The notes under the pieces were generated by a model, which had not been told where the DNA came from, did not search any database, and saw nothing but the letters and a program-made list of their open reading frames with translations. From assembly GCA_027484145.1 (NCBI GenBank), contig JAIXUH010000002.1, positions 682,001 through 746,000 of the forward strand: a stretch of DNA of 64,000 bases, in the 5' to 3' direction. Shown here piece by piece: positions 47,089 through 56,676 of the stretch. Source of the stretch: Rhodobacter sp. Lineage in GTDB: Bacteria > Pseudomonadota > Alphaproteobacteria > Rhodobacterales > Rhodobacteraceae. The translations under genes and the position numbers were made by a program. Position 1 is the stretch's first letter, and the number at the start of each line of letters is the position of its first letter.

Positions 47089-47389
47089 GAGGTGCTCCTT
47101 CGGCTGGCGACTGGCGAGCTGCGGGTGCTGGCGACCCGCTTGCACTCTTGGAACCCCGTTTACTCTGCCCCCCGGTCGGGGTCAACGGAGGGCGGACTGA
47201 AAAGACGTCGCATCCCCTCGGGAATCTTGCATTTGTATGCGAATGGATACCACAAAAACGCTTTGCACTGTCTGCACTTGCTGCAATGCAGCGCCAAATC
47301 TGCGCGCCGCCGTCAGGCAGGCAAGAAAGTTTCGCCGAAAGTGCCCCTTGCAGCAATTTGTTGCGCGCCGAACGGGCGGAATCCTGCGG
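47089..47389 (-). promoter_or_regulatory. Upstream region of the nuo operon
   Basis: The 301 bases between the nuoA start and the end of the DegT gene hold no credible gene. On the minus strand TTGACC (47185-47180), a 17-base spacer and TAAACG (47162-47157) could be a promoter. Further upstream there is a perfect palindrome GCTGCA-A-TGCAGC (47280-47292) and repeated TGCA elements (TTTGCACTGTCTGCACTTGC). An inverted pair TTGCTGCAA (47278-47286) and TTGCAGCAA (47348-47356) is also present. These look like binding sites, but the regulator is unknown. Confidence 0.4.
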
Positions 47390-48631
47390 TCAATCGGCCA
47401 GACGCATCAGCGCGGCGGCCCCTTGCAGCGCCCCTGCGTCAGCTTGCCCCACAAGCAGCGCCTCGGCGCGGATGATGCGGGCAATCAGGGCGGCATCGTC
47501 GGGCGAAAAGGTCAGCGGCAGGCGCATGTCGATCAGCCCGGCCAAAACCCGGTCGGTCTGCGGCAGGGGGTCGGGGTTGGCATAGCGCCAGTGGTCATAG
47601 CGGCTGGTAAAGGCCACGGGGTCCGGCGCGCCGAACCACTTCAACTCGACCCCGCGCGCGCCACAGCGGGCCACAAAGGCACGCACCCGGCTGTCATCCC
47701 AACCCGGCAAGGTGAACTGAAAGCTGGAGGCGACGTAGGTTTCCGCCACGGGGCGTGGAATCAGCCGCAGGCCCGGCGTCGCTGCCAACCCCGCCTCAAT
47801 GGTGCGATACAGCGCATTCCAGCGGCTGCGCCGATCATCCAGCATCGCAATCTGTGGGCGAAGGATCGCGGCGCGCAGGTTGTCCATCCGCCCCGAGATA
47901 TTCGGTACATCCAGCCGGATGTAATCATAAACCTCAGCCGGAGGCGCCGCGCGATGGCGCGGATACAGCATATAGCTGCCCGACAGCAGCACCGCGCGCG
48001 CCGCCAGATCAGCATCATCGGTGGTGATGAAACCACCCTCTCCAGCGTTCATGTGCTTGTAGGTCTGCATCGAAAAGCAAGCGACCTTGCCAAATCGGCC
48101 CGACGGTATGCCACCCCACGCGGCCCCCATCGTGTGCGCGCAATCCTCGATCACCGTCACACCCAGATCGTCGCAAAGCGCCATGAGACGTGGCATGTCG
48201 GCCAAATGCCCGCGCATATGGCTGAGCATCAAAAGACGCGCCCCCGTGCTGCGCGCCATGGCGGCCAGATGGTCCAGATCAATCGTCAGGTCGGCAGTGG
48301 TTTCCACGAACACCGGGCGCGCGCCGACGGCGGCAATCGCCCCCGGCACTGGTGCCAGTGTGAAGGCGTTGGTCAGCACAGGCTCAGCCGCACGCACGGT
48401 CAGCGCCCGCAGCGCCGTGGCCATGGCATACCCGCCCGATGCCACGGCAAGGCAATAGCGCGCCCCCAGATAGGCGGCGAATTCCTCTTCCAGCAGCGCG
48501 GTTTCCGCGATTTCGTCGGGGGCTGTGTTATAGCGGTGCAGCCGCCCATGCCGCAGCACGGCAATGGCGGCCTCAATCCCTGCCTCGGGGATGGGTTCCT
48601 GTTGGGTAAAGCTTCCCGTATAGCGTTCCAT
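47390..48631 (-). CDS. DegT/DnrJ/EryC1/StrS-type PLP aminotransferase
   Basis: The protein has 413 residues. This fold I aminotransferase family transfers amino groups to keto-sugars and similar substrates. The schiff-base Lys is K192 in FSMQTYKHMNAGEGGF. D163 in VTVIEDCAHTMGA binds the PLP ring nitrogen, and VASGGYAMATALRAL holds the phosphate loop. HHGR-like and sugar-site segments are present, but the product cannot be named. No sugar nucleotide genes flank it, although glmU and glmS lie a few genes away. It runs towards the nuo operon, so its 3' end borders the nuo control region. Confidence 0.88.
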   Translation of the reverse strand: MERYTGSFTQQEPIPEAGIEAAIAVLRHGRLHRYNTAPDEIAETALLEEEFAAYLGARYCLAVASGGYAMATALRALTVRAAEPVLTNAFTLAPVPGAIAAVGARPVFVETTADLTIDLDHLAAMARSTGARLLMLSHMRGHLADMPRLMALCDDLGVTVIEDCAHTMGAAWGGIPSGRFGKVACFSMQTYKHMNAGEGGFITTDDADLAARAVLLSGSYMLYPRHRAAPPAEVYDYIRLDVPNISGRMDNLRAAILRPQIAMLDDRRSRWNALYRTIEAGLAATPGLRLIPRPVAETYVASSFQFTLPGWDDSRVRAFVARCGARGVELKWFGAPDPVAFTSRYDHWRYANPDPLPQTDRVLAGLIDMRLPLTFSPDDAALIARIIRAEALLVGQADAGALQGAAALMRLAD

Positions 48632-48723
48632 GTGCCTTTCATGGCCATAGGCTCCGCCTTCGTCAATGGCTTGGCGGCGGCTGCGGCCTGTGACACCTTG
48701 ACGTCAGCATAAAGGAACACCCG

Positions 48724-49068
48724 ATGCAGCGCACCCTTGCCGCCCTTGCCACCTTGATCTGGGCCAGCAGCCCCGTGCAGGCCGAGCTGGTGATTGAAGG
48801 CCGCGCGGCACAGGCGCTGCATTGTTCGGCCATGCTGTTCATGATGTCGGCGGTCATGTATGACGCGGGCCTTGTTGCCCGCATCTCGCGCGACAGCGCC
48901 CAGCAGGCGGCGCTGGTCATGCTTGATTCCGTGCCGGGCGACGAGGCGCAGCGCCGCCAGGCCATGGCACAAAGGTTTGACCGCATCATGGCCAGCCGCA
49001 CACCTGACCAGTTGTTCACCGAATACAACGACACCGCCCGCTGGTGCCGACGGGCCTTTCTGCCCTAG
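48724..49068 (+). CDS. Small exported hypothetical protein
   Basis: The protein has 114 residues. A signal peptide (MQRTLAALATLIWASSPVQA, cleavage at VQA-EL) is followed by a helical domain with AAQALHCSAMLFMMSAVMYD and a C-terminal part with MAQRFDRIMASRTPDQLF and ARWCRRAFLP. Two cysteines (HCS and WCR) could pair in the periplasm. AAGGA precedes the ATG. It converges on the phosphoglycolate phosphatase gene with a four-base overlap. The family is not recognised. Confidence 0.7.
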   Translation: MQRTLAALATLIWASSPVQAELVIEGRAAQALHCSAMLFMMSAVMYDAGLVARISRDSAQQAALVMLDSVPGDEAQRRQAMAQRFDRIMASRTPDQLFTEYNDTARWCRRAFLP

Positions 49069-49724
49069 GGCAACAGCCGCGCAGCAAGTGGCGGCAGATC
49101 GTCGAAATGATCCAGCAGCGCCTCGGGCGACAGGCGGGACACGCCCTGCCCCTCGGGCCCAAAGGTGACCAGCGCCACCGGCACGCCGACGGCAAGCCCT
49201 GTCTTGCGGTCGGTTTCGGTGTCGCCAATCAGCATTGACCGCGCCACGACACCCCCCGCCCGTTCCACCGCCGCCACATAAGGCGCAGCATCGGGCTTGC
49301 GGGTGGCCAGCGTATCAGCGCCGACCAAGGCCCCGAACAAGTCACGAATCCCAAGGCGGCGGGTCAATTCCTCGGCCAGACCTTCGGGCTTGTTGGTGCA
49401 GATCGACACGGCAAAGCCGGCGCGACGCAATTCCTCGACCGCCTCTACCGCGCCGGGATAAAGCCGCGTATGCACATCGATCGCCTCGGCATAGGCGCGC
49501 AGCAACACGGGGTATTGCGCATCCACCATCGCCTCGGACACCGGGCCTAGGCGGGAAAAGCCAAGCCGCAGCATAGCCCGCCCGCCGTGAAACGCGGTCA
49601 GCGTATCGGCAGAGGTCAGCATGTCGGAATGACCCATGGCCCGGAAACAGGCGTTGGCCGAGGCCAGAAGATCGGCACTGGTATCGGCCAAAGTGCCATC
49701 CAGATCAAAGACGACGCAGCGCAT
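49065..49724 (-). CDS. gph: Phosphoglycolate phosphatase-like HAD hydrolase
   Basis: The protein has 219 residues from MRCVVFDLDGTLADTSADLL, which carries the HAD nucleophile D7 and the acid D9. The cap is helical (FRAMGHSDMLTSAD). VSICTNKPEGLAEELTRRLG has motif II, FGALVGADTLATRKPDAAPY motif III with the Lys, and MLIGDTETDRKTGLAVGVPV motif IV. This is the Gph/CbbZ pattern for removing phosphate from 2-phosphoglycolate, though close HAD relatives use other substrates. It is divergent from glmU; the 85-base gap should hold both promoters. Confidence 0.88.
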   Translation of the reverse strand: MRCVVFDLDGTLADTSADLLASANACFRAMGHSDMLTSADTLTAFHGGRAMLRLGFSRLGPVSEAMVDAQYPVLLRAYAEAIDVHTRLYPGAVEAVEELRRAGFAVSICTNKPEGLAEELTRRLGIRDLFGALVGADTLATRKPDAAPYVAAVERAGGVVARSMLIGDTETDRKTGLAVGVPVALVTFGPEGQGVSRLSPEALLDHFDDLPPLAARLLP

Positions 49725-49809
49725 GACTGTAACCTTGCGTGAAAACAGGCCCCCTTGCGGCCACATGGCCCTTCGGTAAAACGGGGGCAACAAGAAGGAA
49801 AGGGGCAGC

Positions 49810-51162
49810 ATGTCGGTATCTTTGGTCATTCTGGCGGCCGGACAAGGCACGCGGATGAATTCGGAACGGCCCAAGGTGCTGCATCATGTGGCGGGTAGCC
49901 CGCTGTTGCATCATGCCATGGCCGCAGGCCGCGCGCTGGACCCGGTACGCACCGTGGTCGTCACCGGGCATGGCGCCGACGAGGTGGCCAAGGCCGCCCG
50001 CAGCTTTGACGACACTGCCGAATTCGTGCTGCAGGCCGAGCAGAAGGGCACAGGCCATGCCGTGGCGCAAGCCGCACCCCTGCTGGCCAATGCGGGTGGC
50101 GATACCATCGTGCTATACGGCGACACGCCCTTTATCCGCGCCGAAACGCTCGAGGCGATGCAGGCCGCGCGCGCCAAGCATGCGGTGGTGGTGCTGGGTT
50201 TTCATGCCGCTGACCCGGGCCGTTATGGCCGCCTGATCGCCGATGGCGAGAACCTTTACCGCATCGTGGAATACAAGGATGCAACGGATGAGGTTCGCAG
50301 CATAAACCTTTGCAATTCTGGCGTCATTTGCGCAGACACGCGCATTCTGTTCGATCTGGTCGCCGAAGTGGGCAACGACAATGCCTCGGGTGAACACTAC
50401 CTGACCGACATCGTCGGCATTGCGCGCGCCAAGGGTCTGTCGGCAGGCGTTGTGATCTGCCCCGAGGCGGAAACGCTGGGTGTGAACACCCGCGCCCAAT
50501 TGGCCGAGGCCGAACAGGCTTTTCAAGCCCGTGCGCGGGCCGATGCGCTGGAAAACGGCGTCACGCTGACCGCGCCCGAAACGGTATTCTTTGCCTTGGA
50601 TACCGTGGTGGGGCGCGATGCGATCATCGGGCCGAACGTGATCTTCGGGCCGGGCGTTACGGTGGAATCGGGCGCGCAAATCCTGCCGTTTTGCCATCTG
50701 GAAGGCTGCCACATCAGCCGTGGCGCCACCGTGGGGCCCTTTGCCCGCCTGCGCCCCGGTGCCGAACTGGCCGAAGATGTGCATATCGGCAACTTTGTCG
50801 AGATCAAGAACTCCATCCTCGACGAAGGCGTCAAGGTCGGCCACCTGAGCTATATCGGCGATGCCGATGTGGGCGAATTCACCAATATCGGCGCGGGCAC
50901 GGTCACCTGTAACTATGATGGCGTGATGAAGCACCGCACGACAATCGGCAAACGGGCCTTCATCGGCTCTGACACCATGCTTGTCGCGCCGGTGCGCGTG
51001 GGCGATGGTGCGCTGACGGGGTCGGGATCGGTCATCACCGAGGACGTGCCTGCCGAGGCGATTGCTTTGGCACGCGCCCGCCAAGTCAACAAGGCCGGGT
51101 TGGCCACGAAATTGTTTGAACGTCTGCGCAGCATCAAGGCGCAGAAATCCAAGGGATTGTAA
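49810..51162 (+). CDS. glmU: Bifunctional UDP-N-acetylglucosamine pyrophosphorylase/glucosamine-1-phosphate N-acetyltransferase
   Basis: GlmU makes UDP-GlcNAc, the precursor of peptidoglycan and lipopolysaccharide. The 450-residue product has the N-terminal nucleotidyltransferase (LAAGQGTRMNSERPKVLHHV, EQKGTGHAVAQAAPLL, LYGDTPFI), then a left-handed beta-helix of hexapeptide repeats from about residue 250. The acetyltransferase His and acetyl-CoA site lie in GAGTVTCNYDGVMKHRTTIG. Length matches other GlmU proteins. glmS follows after one base, so the two steps are cotranscribed. Confidence 0.97.
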   Translation: MSVSLVILAAGQGTRMNSERPKVLHHVAGSPLLHHAMAAGRALDPVRTVVVTGHGADEVAKAARSFDDTAEFVLQAEQKGTGHAVAQAAPLLANAGGDTIVLYGDTPFIRAETLEAMQAARAKHAVVVLGFHAADPGRYGRLIADGENLYRIVEYKDATDEVRSINLCNSGVICADTRILFDLVAEVGNDNASGEHYLTDIVGIARAKGLSAGVVICPEAETLGVNTRAQLAEAEQAFQARARADALENGVTLTAPETVFFALDTVVGRDAIIGPNVIFGPGVTVESGAQILPFCHLEGCHISRGATVGPFARLRPGAELAEDVHIGNFVEIKNSILDEGVKVGHLSYIGDADVGEFTNIGAGTVTCNYDGVMKHRTTIGKRAFIGSDTMLVAPVRVGDGALTGSGSVITEDVPAEAIALARARQVNKAGLATKLFERLRSIKAQKSKGL

Positions 51163-51163
51163 G

Positions 51164-52978
51164 ATGTGTGGCATTATCGGCGTTTTGGGCAACCACGAAG
51201 TGGCCCCCCTGCTGGTCGAGGCGTTGAAGCGGCTGGAATATCGCGGCTATGACTCGGCCGGGATTGCCACCGTCAACAACGGGCGGCTCGACCGCCGTCG
51301 CGCCGTGGGCAAACTGGTGAACCTGTCGGACCTTCTGGTTCATGAACCCTTGGCGGGCAAGGCCGGCATCGGCCATACCCGCTGGGCCACCCATGGTGCG
51401 GCCACCGTCACCAATGCGCATCCGCACAAGGCTGGCCCCGTGGCCGTGGTGCACAACGGAATCATCGAGAATTTCCGTGAGTTGCGCGAAGAACTTGCCG
51501 CCGCAGGTTACGCTCAGGAAAGCCAGACCGATACTGAAACGGTGGCCCTTCTGGTGCGTCAGTCGATGGACGGCGGCGCCAAACCGATCGAGGCAGCGCG
51601 CGCCACGCTGAAGCGCCTGAACGGGGCCTTTGCGCTGTGCTTTCTGTTCGATGGCGAAGGCGATCTGATGATTGCCGCGCGCAAAGGCAGCCCCTTGGCC
51701 ATCGGACATGGCGATGGTGAGATGTTCGTCGGTTCCGATGCCATTGCTTTGGCCCCGATGACCGACCGCATCACCTATCTGGAAGAGGGCGATTGGGCCG
51801 TCATCACCCGCAAGGGCGCCGAGATTTTCGATGCCCATGACCGCCGCGCCAACCGGGCGGAAACGCGCATCCAGATCGATGCCACCCGTATCGAAAAAGC
51901 GGGCTACAAGCACTTCATGGCAAAGGAAATTGCCGAGCAACCTGTAGTGCTGGCCGACGGGCTGAAGCGCTATTCCCGCCATGGGGCGCTGACCCTGCCC
52001 GAAGGGGTGGATTTCGCGGGAGTTGACCGGCTGGTGCTGGTCGCCTGCGGCACGGCCTCTTATGCCTGCCATGTCGCGAAATACTGGTTCGAGCAGATCG
52101 CGGGCCTGCCCTGCGACATCGATATCGCGTCCGAGTTCCGCTATCGCGAACCGCCATTGTCGCCCGCACAATGGGCCGTGTTTGTCAGCCAGTCGGGCGA
52201 AACCGCCGATACGCTGGCCGCCCTGCGCTATGCCAAGGAACGTGTGGCCAAGGTGGTGTCGGTGGTCAACGTGCCCACCTCCTCCATCGCGCGCGAATCC
52301 GACCTGACCTTGCCGATCATGGCCGGGGTCGAGGTGGGCGTCGCCTCGACCAAAGCCTTTACCTGTCAGTTGATGGTGCTGGCCCTGATGGCGCTGAAAG
52401 CGGGCGTGGACCGTGGCCGCCTGACGCCGGCCGATCTTGCCGGGCACTTGGAGGCTTTGCATGCGCTTCCGGGGCTGATGAACCACGCGCTTCGCCTTTC
52501 GGGTGACATCGCCAAACTGGCCGAAGATCTGGCGCGCGCGCAGGATATTCTGTTCCTTGGTCGCGGGCCGATGTATCCGATGGCGCTTGAGGGTGCGCTT
52601 AAGCTGAAAGAAATCAGCTACATACACGCCGAAGGTTATGCATCAGGTGAACTGAAGCATGGCCCTATCGCCTTGATCGACGCCAAAGTGCCGGTAATCG
52701 TGATGGCCCCGCGCGATGGTCTGTTCGACAAGACGGTGTCGAACATGCAAGAGGTGATGGCCCGCCACGGCAAGGTGCTGTTGATCTCGGACGCCGCCGG
52801 TCTGGCCGAGGCGGGTTCGGGCACTTGGGCCCAGCTGGCGATGCCTGAGGTGGCCGCGATGTTCGCGCCTATCCTCTATGCCATTCCGGCGCAGCTTTTG
52901 GCCTATCACACCGCTATCGCCAAGGGCACCGATGTGGACCAACCCCGCAATCTGGCGAAATCCGTGACTGTGGAATAG
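51164..52978 (+). CDS. glmS: Glutamine--fructose-6-phosphate aminotransferase (isomerizing)
   Basis: GlmS forms glucosamine-6-phosphate from fructose-6-phosphate and glutamine. The 604-residue product starts MCGIIGVLG, with the N-terminal Cys as the glutaminase nucleophile. HTRWATHGAATVTNAHPH and FVGSDAIALAPMTD complete that domain. Two SIS sugar-isomerase domains follow (LVACGTASYACHVAKYWFEQ, FVSQSGETADTLAALRYAKE, then FLGRGPMYPMALEGALKLKE). It ends in the typical DVDQPRNLAKSVTVE. It is coupled to glmU, with which it shares a pathway. Confidence 0.97.
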   Translation: MCGIIGVLGNHEVAPLLVEALKRLEYRGYDSAGIATVNNGRLDRRRAVGKLVNLSDLLVHEPLAGKAGIGHTRWATHGAATVTNAHPHKAGPVAVVHNGIIENFRELREELAAAGYAQESQTDTETVALLVRQSMDGGAKPIEAARATLKRLNGAFALCFLFDGEGDLMIAARKGSPLAIGHGDGEMFVGSDAIALAPMTDRITYLEEGDWAVITRKGAEIFDAHDRRANRAETRIQIDATRIEKAGYKHFMAKEIAEQPVVLADGLKRYSRHGALTLPEGVDFAGVDRLVLVACGTASYACHVAKYWFEQIAGLPCDIDIASEFRYREPPLSPAQWAVFVSQSGETADTLAALRYAKERVAKVVSVVNVPTSSIARESDLTLPIMAGVEVGVASTKAFTCQLMVLALMALKAGVDRGRLTPADLAGHLEALHALPGLMNHALRLSGDIAKLAEDLARAQDILFLGRGPMYPMALEGALKLKEISYIHAEGYASGELKHGPIALIDAKVPVIVMAPRDGLFDKTVSNMQEVMARHGKVLLISDAAGLAEAGSGTWAQLAMPEVAAMFAPILYAIPAQLLAYHTAIAKGTDVDQPRNLAKSVTVE

Positions 52979-52981
52979 GTT

Positions 52982-53524
52982 ATGGGCAAACGTTACAGCG
53001 AGCTTCAGCCCGATCAAACCGCCTTTATCGCGGAGCAACACCTTTTCTTTGTGGCCACAGCACCTGTGCAAGGCCGCGTGAACCTGTCCCCAAAGGGCAT
53101 GGATGCATTGCGCGTGATGTCGCCAACGCGCATTCTGTGGCTCAACGTGACAGGATCCGGCAATGAAACGGCGGCCCATGTGGCGCAAGATCCGCGCATC
53201 ACGCTGATGTGGTGCGGATTTGCGGCGCGCCCCCTGATCCTGCGCGCCTATGGCACAGCCCGCGTGACCCACCGCGATGATGCGGACTGGCTCAGCCTTG
53301 CCGCGCATCTGCCCGGCATTCCCGGTGCACGGCAGATTTTTGACGTGGCAATCGACCTTGTGCAATCCTCGTGCGGCTTTGCCGTGCCCTTCATGGATTT
53401 TGTCGCAGACCGCCCTGTCCTGCATAAATGGGCCGAGGATAAGGGCGACGAAGGCCTGCGGGAATACTGGGCCACGCGCAACACCACCACCATTGACGGC
53501 GCGCCAACCGGAATAGTGCCATGA
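52982..53524 (+). CDS. Pyridoxamine 5'-phosphate oxidase-like flavin-binding protein
   Basis: The protein has 180 residues and the split-barrel fold. LFFVATAPVQGRVNLSPKGM is the N-terminal strand pair, RILWLNVTGSGNETAAHVAQ the FMN-phosphate region, and PRITLMWCGFAARPLILRAY the conserved centre. It is not the metabolic PdxH; relatives bind FMN, F420 or heme and mostly lack known substrates. It begins three bases after glmS and overlaps the next gene by four (ATGA), so it is part of the same transcript. Confidence 0.85.
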   Translation: MGKRYSELQPDQTAFIAEQHLFFVATAPVQGRVNLSPKGMDALRVMSPTRILWLNVTGSGNETAAHVAQDPRITLMWCGFAARPLILRAYGTARVTHRDDADWLSLAAHLPGIPGARQIFDVAIDLVQSSCGFAVPFMDFVADRPVLHKWAEDKGDEGLREYWATRNTTTIDGAPTGIVP

Positions 53525-54198
53525 TCATGGATGCGCTGGCCCAACTGGAGGCGCAGGCAGACGCCACCAAGGCCGCCGAGATGGCCGCCTATCACAAGGC
53601 ACCCCGCCGCTATCTTGGCCTTGCCGTGCCAGAGGTCGAGGCTTTGGTCGCCGAATGGCGGGCCGCCGCCACGCTTGATCAGCGCATCCAACTTGCCGCA
53701 GACCTGTGGGAGACCGACATCCACGAGGCGCGTGTGGCCGCCGCCAAACTGCTGACGCAGGCGCGCATCCGCCCGGATGATGGTGCCTGGGCGCTGATTG
53801 CCGAATGGACCCAAGGGTTTGATGCCTGGGCTTTGGCCGATCACGCCACGATTGCCGGGCAAAAGCGGGTGGTGGCAGACCCGACCCGGCTGGATGAAGT
53901 TGAGGGCTGGACCCAAAGCGAAAACCTGTGGACCCGCCGCGCTGCGCTAGTGATTACACTCCCTTGGGCCAAGATGGCCTTTCCCAAGGCCGATGATCTG
54001 GCGGTGCGTGAACGTGTGCTGGGCTGGGCCGAAACCTATGTGCCCGATCGAGACTGGTTCATGCAAAAGGTCGTCGCATGGTGGCTGCGCGATCTGTCCA
54101 AGAAAGACCCCGCCCGCGTGCGCGAGTTTCTTTACGGCCCCGGCGCGGGGCTGAAAGCATTCGCCCGCAAGGAGGCCGCGCAGTATCTGGAGGATTAA
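53521..54198 (+). CDS. DNA alkylation repair protein (AlkD-like HEAT repeat)
   Basis: The protein has 225 residues made of HEAT-like helical repeats. YHKAPRRYLGLAVPEVEALV, LWETDIHEARVAAAKLLTQA and WTQSENLWTRRAALVITLPW are typical of the AlkD superfamily, and KVVAWWLRDLSKKDPARVREF is close to the C-terminal signature. AlkD removes alkylated bases without flipping them. The catalytic trio of the tested enzyme cannot be confirmed by eye, so activity is inferred from the family. It starts within the stop of the preceding gene and converges on anmK. Confidence 0.85.
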   Translation: MIMDALAQLEAQADATKAAEMAAYHKAPRRYLGLAVPEVEALVAEWRAAATLDQRIQLAADLWETDIHEARVAAAKLLTQARIRPDDGAWALIAEWTQGFDAWALADHATIAGQKRVVADPTRLDEVEGWTQSENLWTRRAALVITLPWAKMAFPKADDLAVRERVLGWAETYVPDRDWFMQKVVAWWLRDLSKKDPARVREFLYGPGAGLKAFARKEAAQYLED

Positions 54199-54201
54199 GG
54201 G

Positions 54202-55296
54202 CTATGGGCGGCTGATCTTGCCGCCCCCCACCGCCGCCCCGACGCCGGTCGTGCCGGGGGCCGAGGTGGGCAGGCCATGCAGCACCCTCACGGCAAGATA
54301 GGCAAAGGCCTGCGCCTCCAGCATATCGCCGTTCAGGCCCGCCGCTTCCACCGGTTGCACCTCGCAGCGCAAACGGGCGGCAAGCGCCTTCATCATCGCC
54401 ACGTTGTGCCTCCCGCCGCCGCAAACCAGCATCCGCGCCACGGATGCCGGAAAATGCTCGGCCCCCCGCGCGACAGCTGCGGCGGCACAGGCCGTCAAAG
54501 TGGCCGCGGCATCGGCATCTGAAAGCCCCTCAACCGCCGCCAGAACCGCATGAAACTCATTTCTGTCCAGTGACTTCGGCGGCATCTTGAAGAAATAGGC
54601 GTGGCGCAGGAAGTCTTTGACAACCGCCGCATCCACCGTTCCGCCAGCCGCCAGAGCACCGCCCTCATCCTGCGCCAGCCCACGCCGCCGCAACATCAGG
54701 TCATTGATCGGCGCATTCGCAGGCCCAGTGTCAAAGGCCAGCAAGGCACCCGGCGCCTCGGGCGTGCCATGGCGCGGATCAACCCACGTCAGGTTGCCAA
54801 CGCCCCCAAGGTTCAGGAAAGCCACCGGCATCACCTCACCCGCGAACCGCGCGCAGGCATGGTGAAAGAACGGCACCAAAGGCGCGCCCTGCCCGCCCAT
54901 CGCCACATCATTGCTACGAAAATCCCAGACCACCGGCAGGCCCAGCACCTGCGCCAGCAAGCCACCGTTGCCCGCCTGATGTGTGCCCCGCCCGCGCGGA
55001 TCATGCGCTAGCGTCTGGCCGTGAAAGCCGACAATCTCAACCCCGGAAAACCGGCTCAGCACCTCGGCATGCGCGGTTTCCACCACCTCGGCCGCCTCGG
55101 CCACGCCCGCCTCGCCCGGCCAGCGGCCAAAGGAGGCGCGGATCACCGCCTGTTCTGCCTGCGTATAGGGGCGATAGGCATGGGGCCCGAACTCCAGCAC
55201 CATCTGGCCATCGGTCAGCACCATGGCGGCATCGACACCATCCAGCGACGTCCCCGACATTGCCCCCAGTGCCCAGACCGGTCCCCCCTTCACCAT
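54202..55296 (-). CDS. anmK: Anhydro-N-acetylmuramic acid kinase
   Basis: AnmK phosphorylates and opens 1,6-anhydro-MurNAc during peptidoglycan recycling. The 364-residue product has the ASKHA phosphate loop [48 protein letters not shown], the [20 protein letters not shown] block and the adenosine loop [20 protein letters not shown]. Length is near the E. coli protein (369). It is divergent from tyrS by 57 bases. Its product joins the amino-sugar pool fed by glmU and glmS nearby. Confidence 0.95.
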   Translation of the reverse strand: MVKGGPVWALGAMSGTSLDGVDAAMVLTDGQMVLEFGPHAYRPYTQAEQAVIRASFGRWPGEAGVAEAAEVVETAHAEVLSRFSGVEIVGFHGQTLAHDPRGRGTHQAGNGGLLAQVLGLPVVWDFRSNDVAMGGQGAPLVPFFHHACARFAGEVMPVAFLNLGGVGNLTWVDPRHGTPEAPGALLAFDTGPANAPINDLMLRRRGLAQDEGGALAAGGTVDAAVVKDFLRHAYFFKMPPKSLDRNEFHAVLAAVEGLSDADAAATLTACAAAAVARGAEHFPASVARMLVCGGGRHNVAMMKALAARLRCEVQPVEAAGLNGDMLEAQAFAYLAVRVLHGLPTSAPGTTGVGAAVGGGKISRP

Positions 55297-55353
55297 CTTC
55301 CCTTACGCCCCTTGCCCCGATATACCGCCCCCATTCTATGACATGAGGCTGTG

Positions 55354-56604
55354 ATGACCTACCACCCGAAATCCGATTTCATCCGCGTGATGATGACCCG
55401 TGGCTTTCTGGCCGATTGTACGGATTATCAGGCGCTGGACGAGGCTTTTGCGGCTGGGGTGGTTCCGGGCTATATCGGCTTTGACGCAACGGCAAAGTCG
55501 CTTCACGTCGGCAGCCTCATCCAGATCATGATGCTGCGGTGGCTGCAAAAATGCGGCGGAAAACCCATTGTTCTGATGGGCGGCGGCACCACCAAGATCG
55601 GCGATCCCTCGTTCCGTGCCGAGGAACGCCCGCTGCTGACCGATGACCAGATCAACGCCAACATCGCCGGCATCAAACGCGCTTTCTCGCCTTATGTCAC
55701 CTTTGGCGACGGGGCGACGGATGCCATCATGGTCAACAATGCCGAATGGCTCGACAGCCTGAATTACATCGGCTTTCTGCGCGACATCGGGCGGCACTTC
55801 AGCGTGAACCGCATGCTGTCATTTGAATCGGTGAAATCGCGGCTGGACCGGGAACAATCCCTGTCCTTCCTCGAATTCAACTACATGATCCTGCAGGCCT
55901 ATGATTTCCTTGAGCTGAACCGCCGCTATGGCTGCCTGTTGCAGATGGGCGGCTCTGACCAGTGGGGCAACATCGTCAATGGCGTCGATCTGACCCGAAG
56001 GGTGATCTCGGGCGAGGTGTTTGGCCTGACCTCTCACCTTCTGACGACAAGCGACGGCAAGAAGATGGGCAAAACCGCCGGGGGGGCCGTCTGGCTCAAC
56101 GGCGACATGTTCTCGTCCTACGAATTCTGGCAATACTGGCGCAACACCACAGATGCTGATGTCGGCCGGTTCCTGAAGCTTTACACCGACCTGCCGCTGG
56201 ACGAATGCAATCGTCTGGGCGCGCTGCAAGGGTCCGAGATCAACGCAGCCAAGGTGATCCTCGCCAATGAAGTGACTACGCTTCTGCACGGTGCCGAAGC
56301 CGCCGCCGCCGCCGAAGCCACCGCCCGCGCGGTGTTCGAAGGCGGTGGCGTGGGCGATGACCTGCCCACGGTGGCCCTTGCGCCGGAAGAGGTCGCCGAT
56401 GGTGTCGGCATCGTTCAGCTTCTGGTGCGCGCGGGGCTCGCTGGTTCAGGCAAGGATGCCAAGCGCCTGATCGCCGAAGGCGGCGCGCGCATGAATGACG
56501 AGATCATTATCGATGCGGGTCTGCGTCTGGGCGCAGGCGATCTGGCCGAACCCGTCAAGCTGACTGCAGGCAAAAAGCGCCACGCGCTGGTCACGCTGGG
56601 CTGA
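55354..56604 (+). CDS. tyrS: Tyrosyl-tRNA synthetase
   Basis: The enzyme charges tRNA-Tyr. The 416-residue product has the class I signature in [19 protein letters not shown] (HVGS in place of HIGH), the tyrosine pocket [14 protein letters not shown], and [11 protein letters not shown] as the KMSKS-type loop, a form common in alphaproteobacteria. A C-terminal S4-like domain ends the chain ([20 protein letters not shown]). A GTG one codon earlier could also start the protein. Confidence 0.97.
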   Translation: MTYHPKSDFIRVMMTRGFLADCTDYQALDEAFAAGVVPGYIGFDATAKSLHVGSLIQIMMLRWLQKCGGKPIVLMGGGTTKIGDPSFRAEERPLLTDDQINANIAGIKRAFSPYVTFGDGATDAIMVNNAEWLDSLNYIGFLRDIGRHFSVNRMLSFESVKSRLDREQSLSFLEFNYMILQAYDFLELNRRYGCLLQMGGSDQWGNIVNGVDLTRRVISGEVFGLTSHLLTTSDGKKMGKTAGGAVWLNGDMFSSYEFWQYWRNTTDADVGRFLKLYTDLPLDECNRLGALQGSEINAAKVILANEVTTLLHGAEAAAAAEATARAVFEGGGVGDDLPTVALAPEEVADGVGIVQLLVRAGLAGSGKDAKRLIAEGGARMNDEIIIDAGLRLGAGDLAEPVKLTAGKKRHALVTLG

Positions 56605-56676
56605 GGGCGCATTGAAACCGTTACCTGCCCCGGCTAGCGTGCCTGGGTAGCTCCCTCTTTCTGAAAGCCCACCGTC

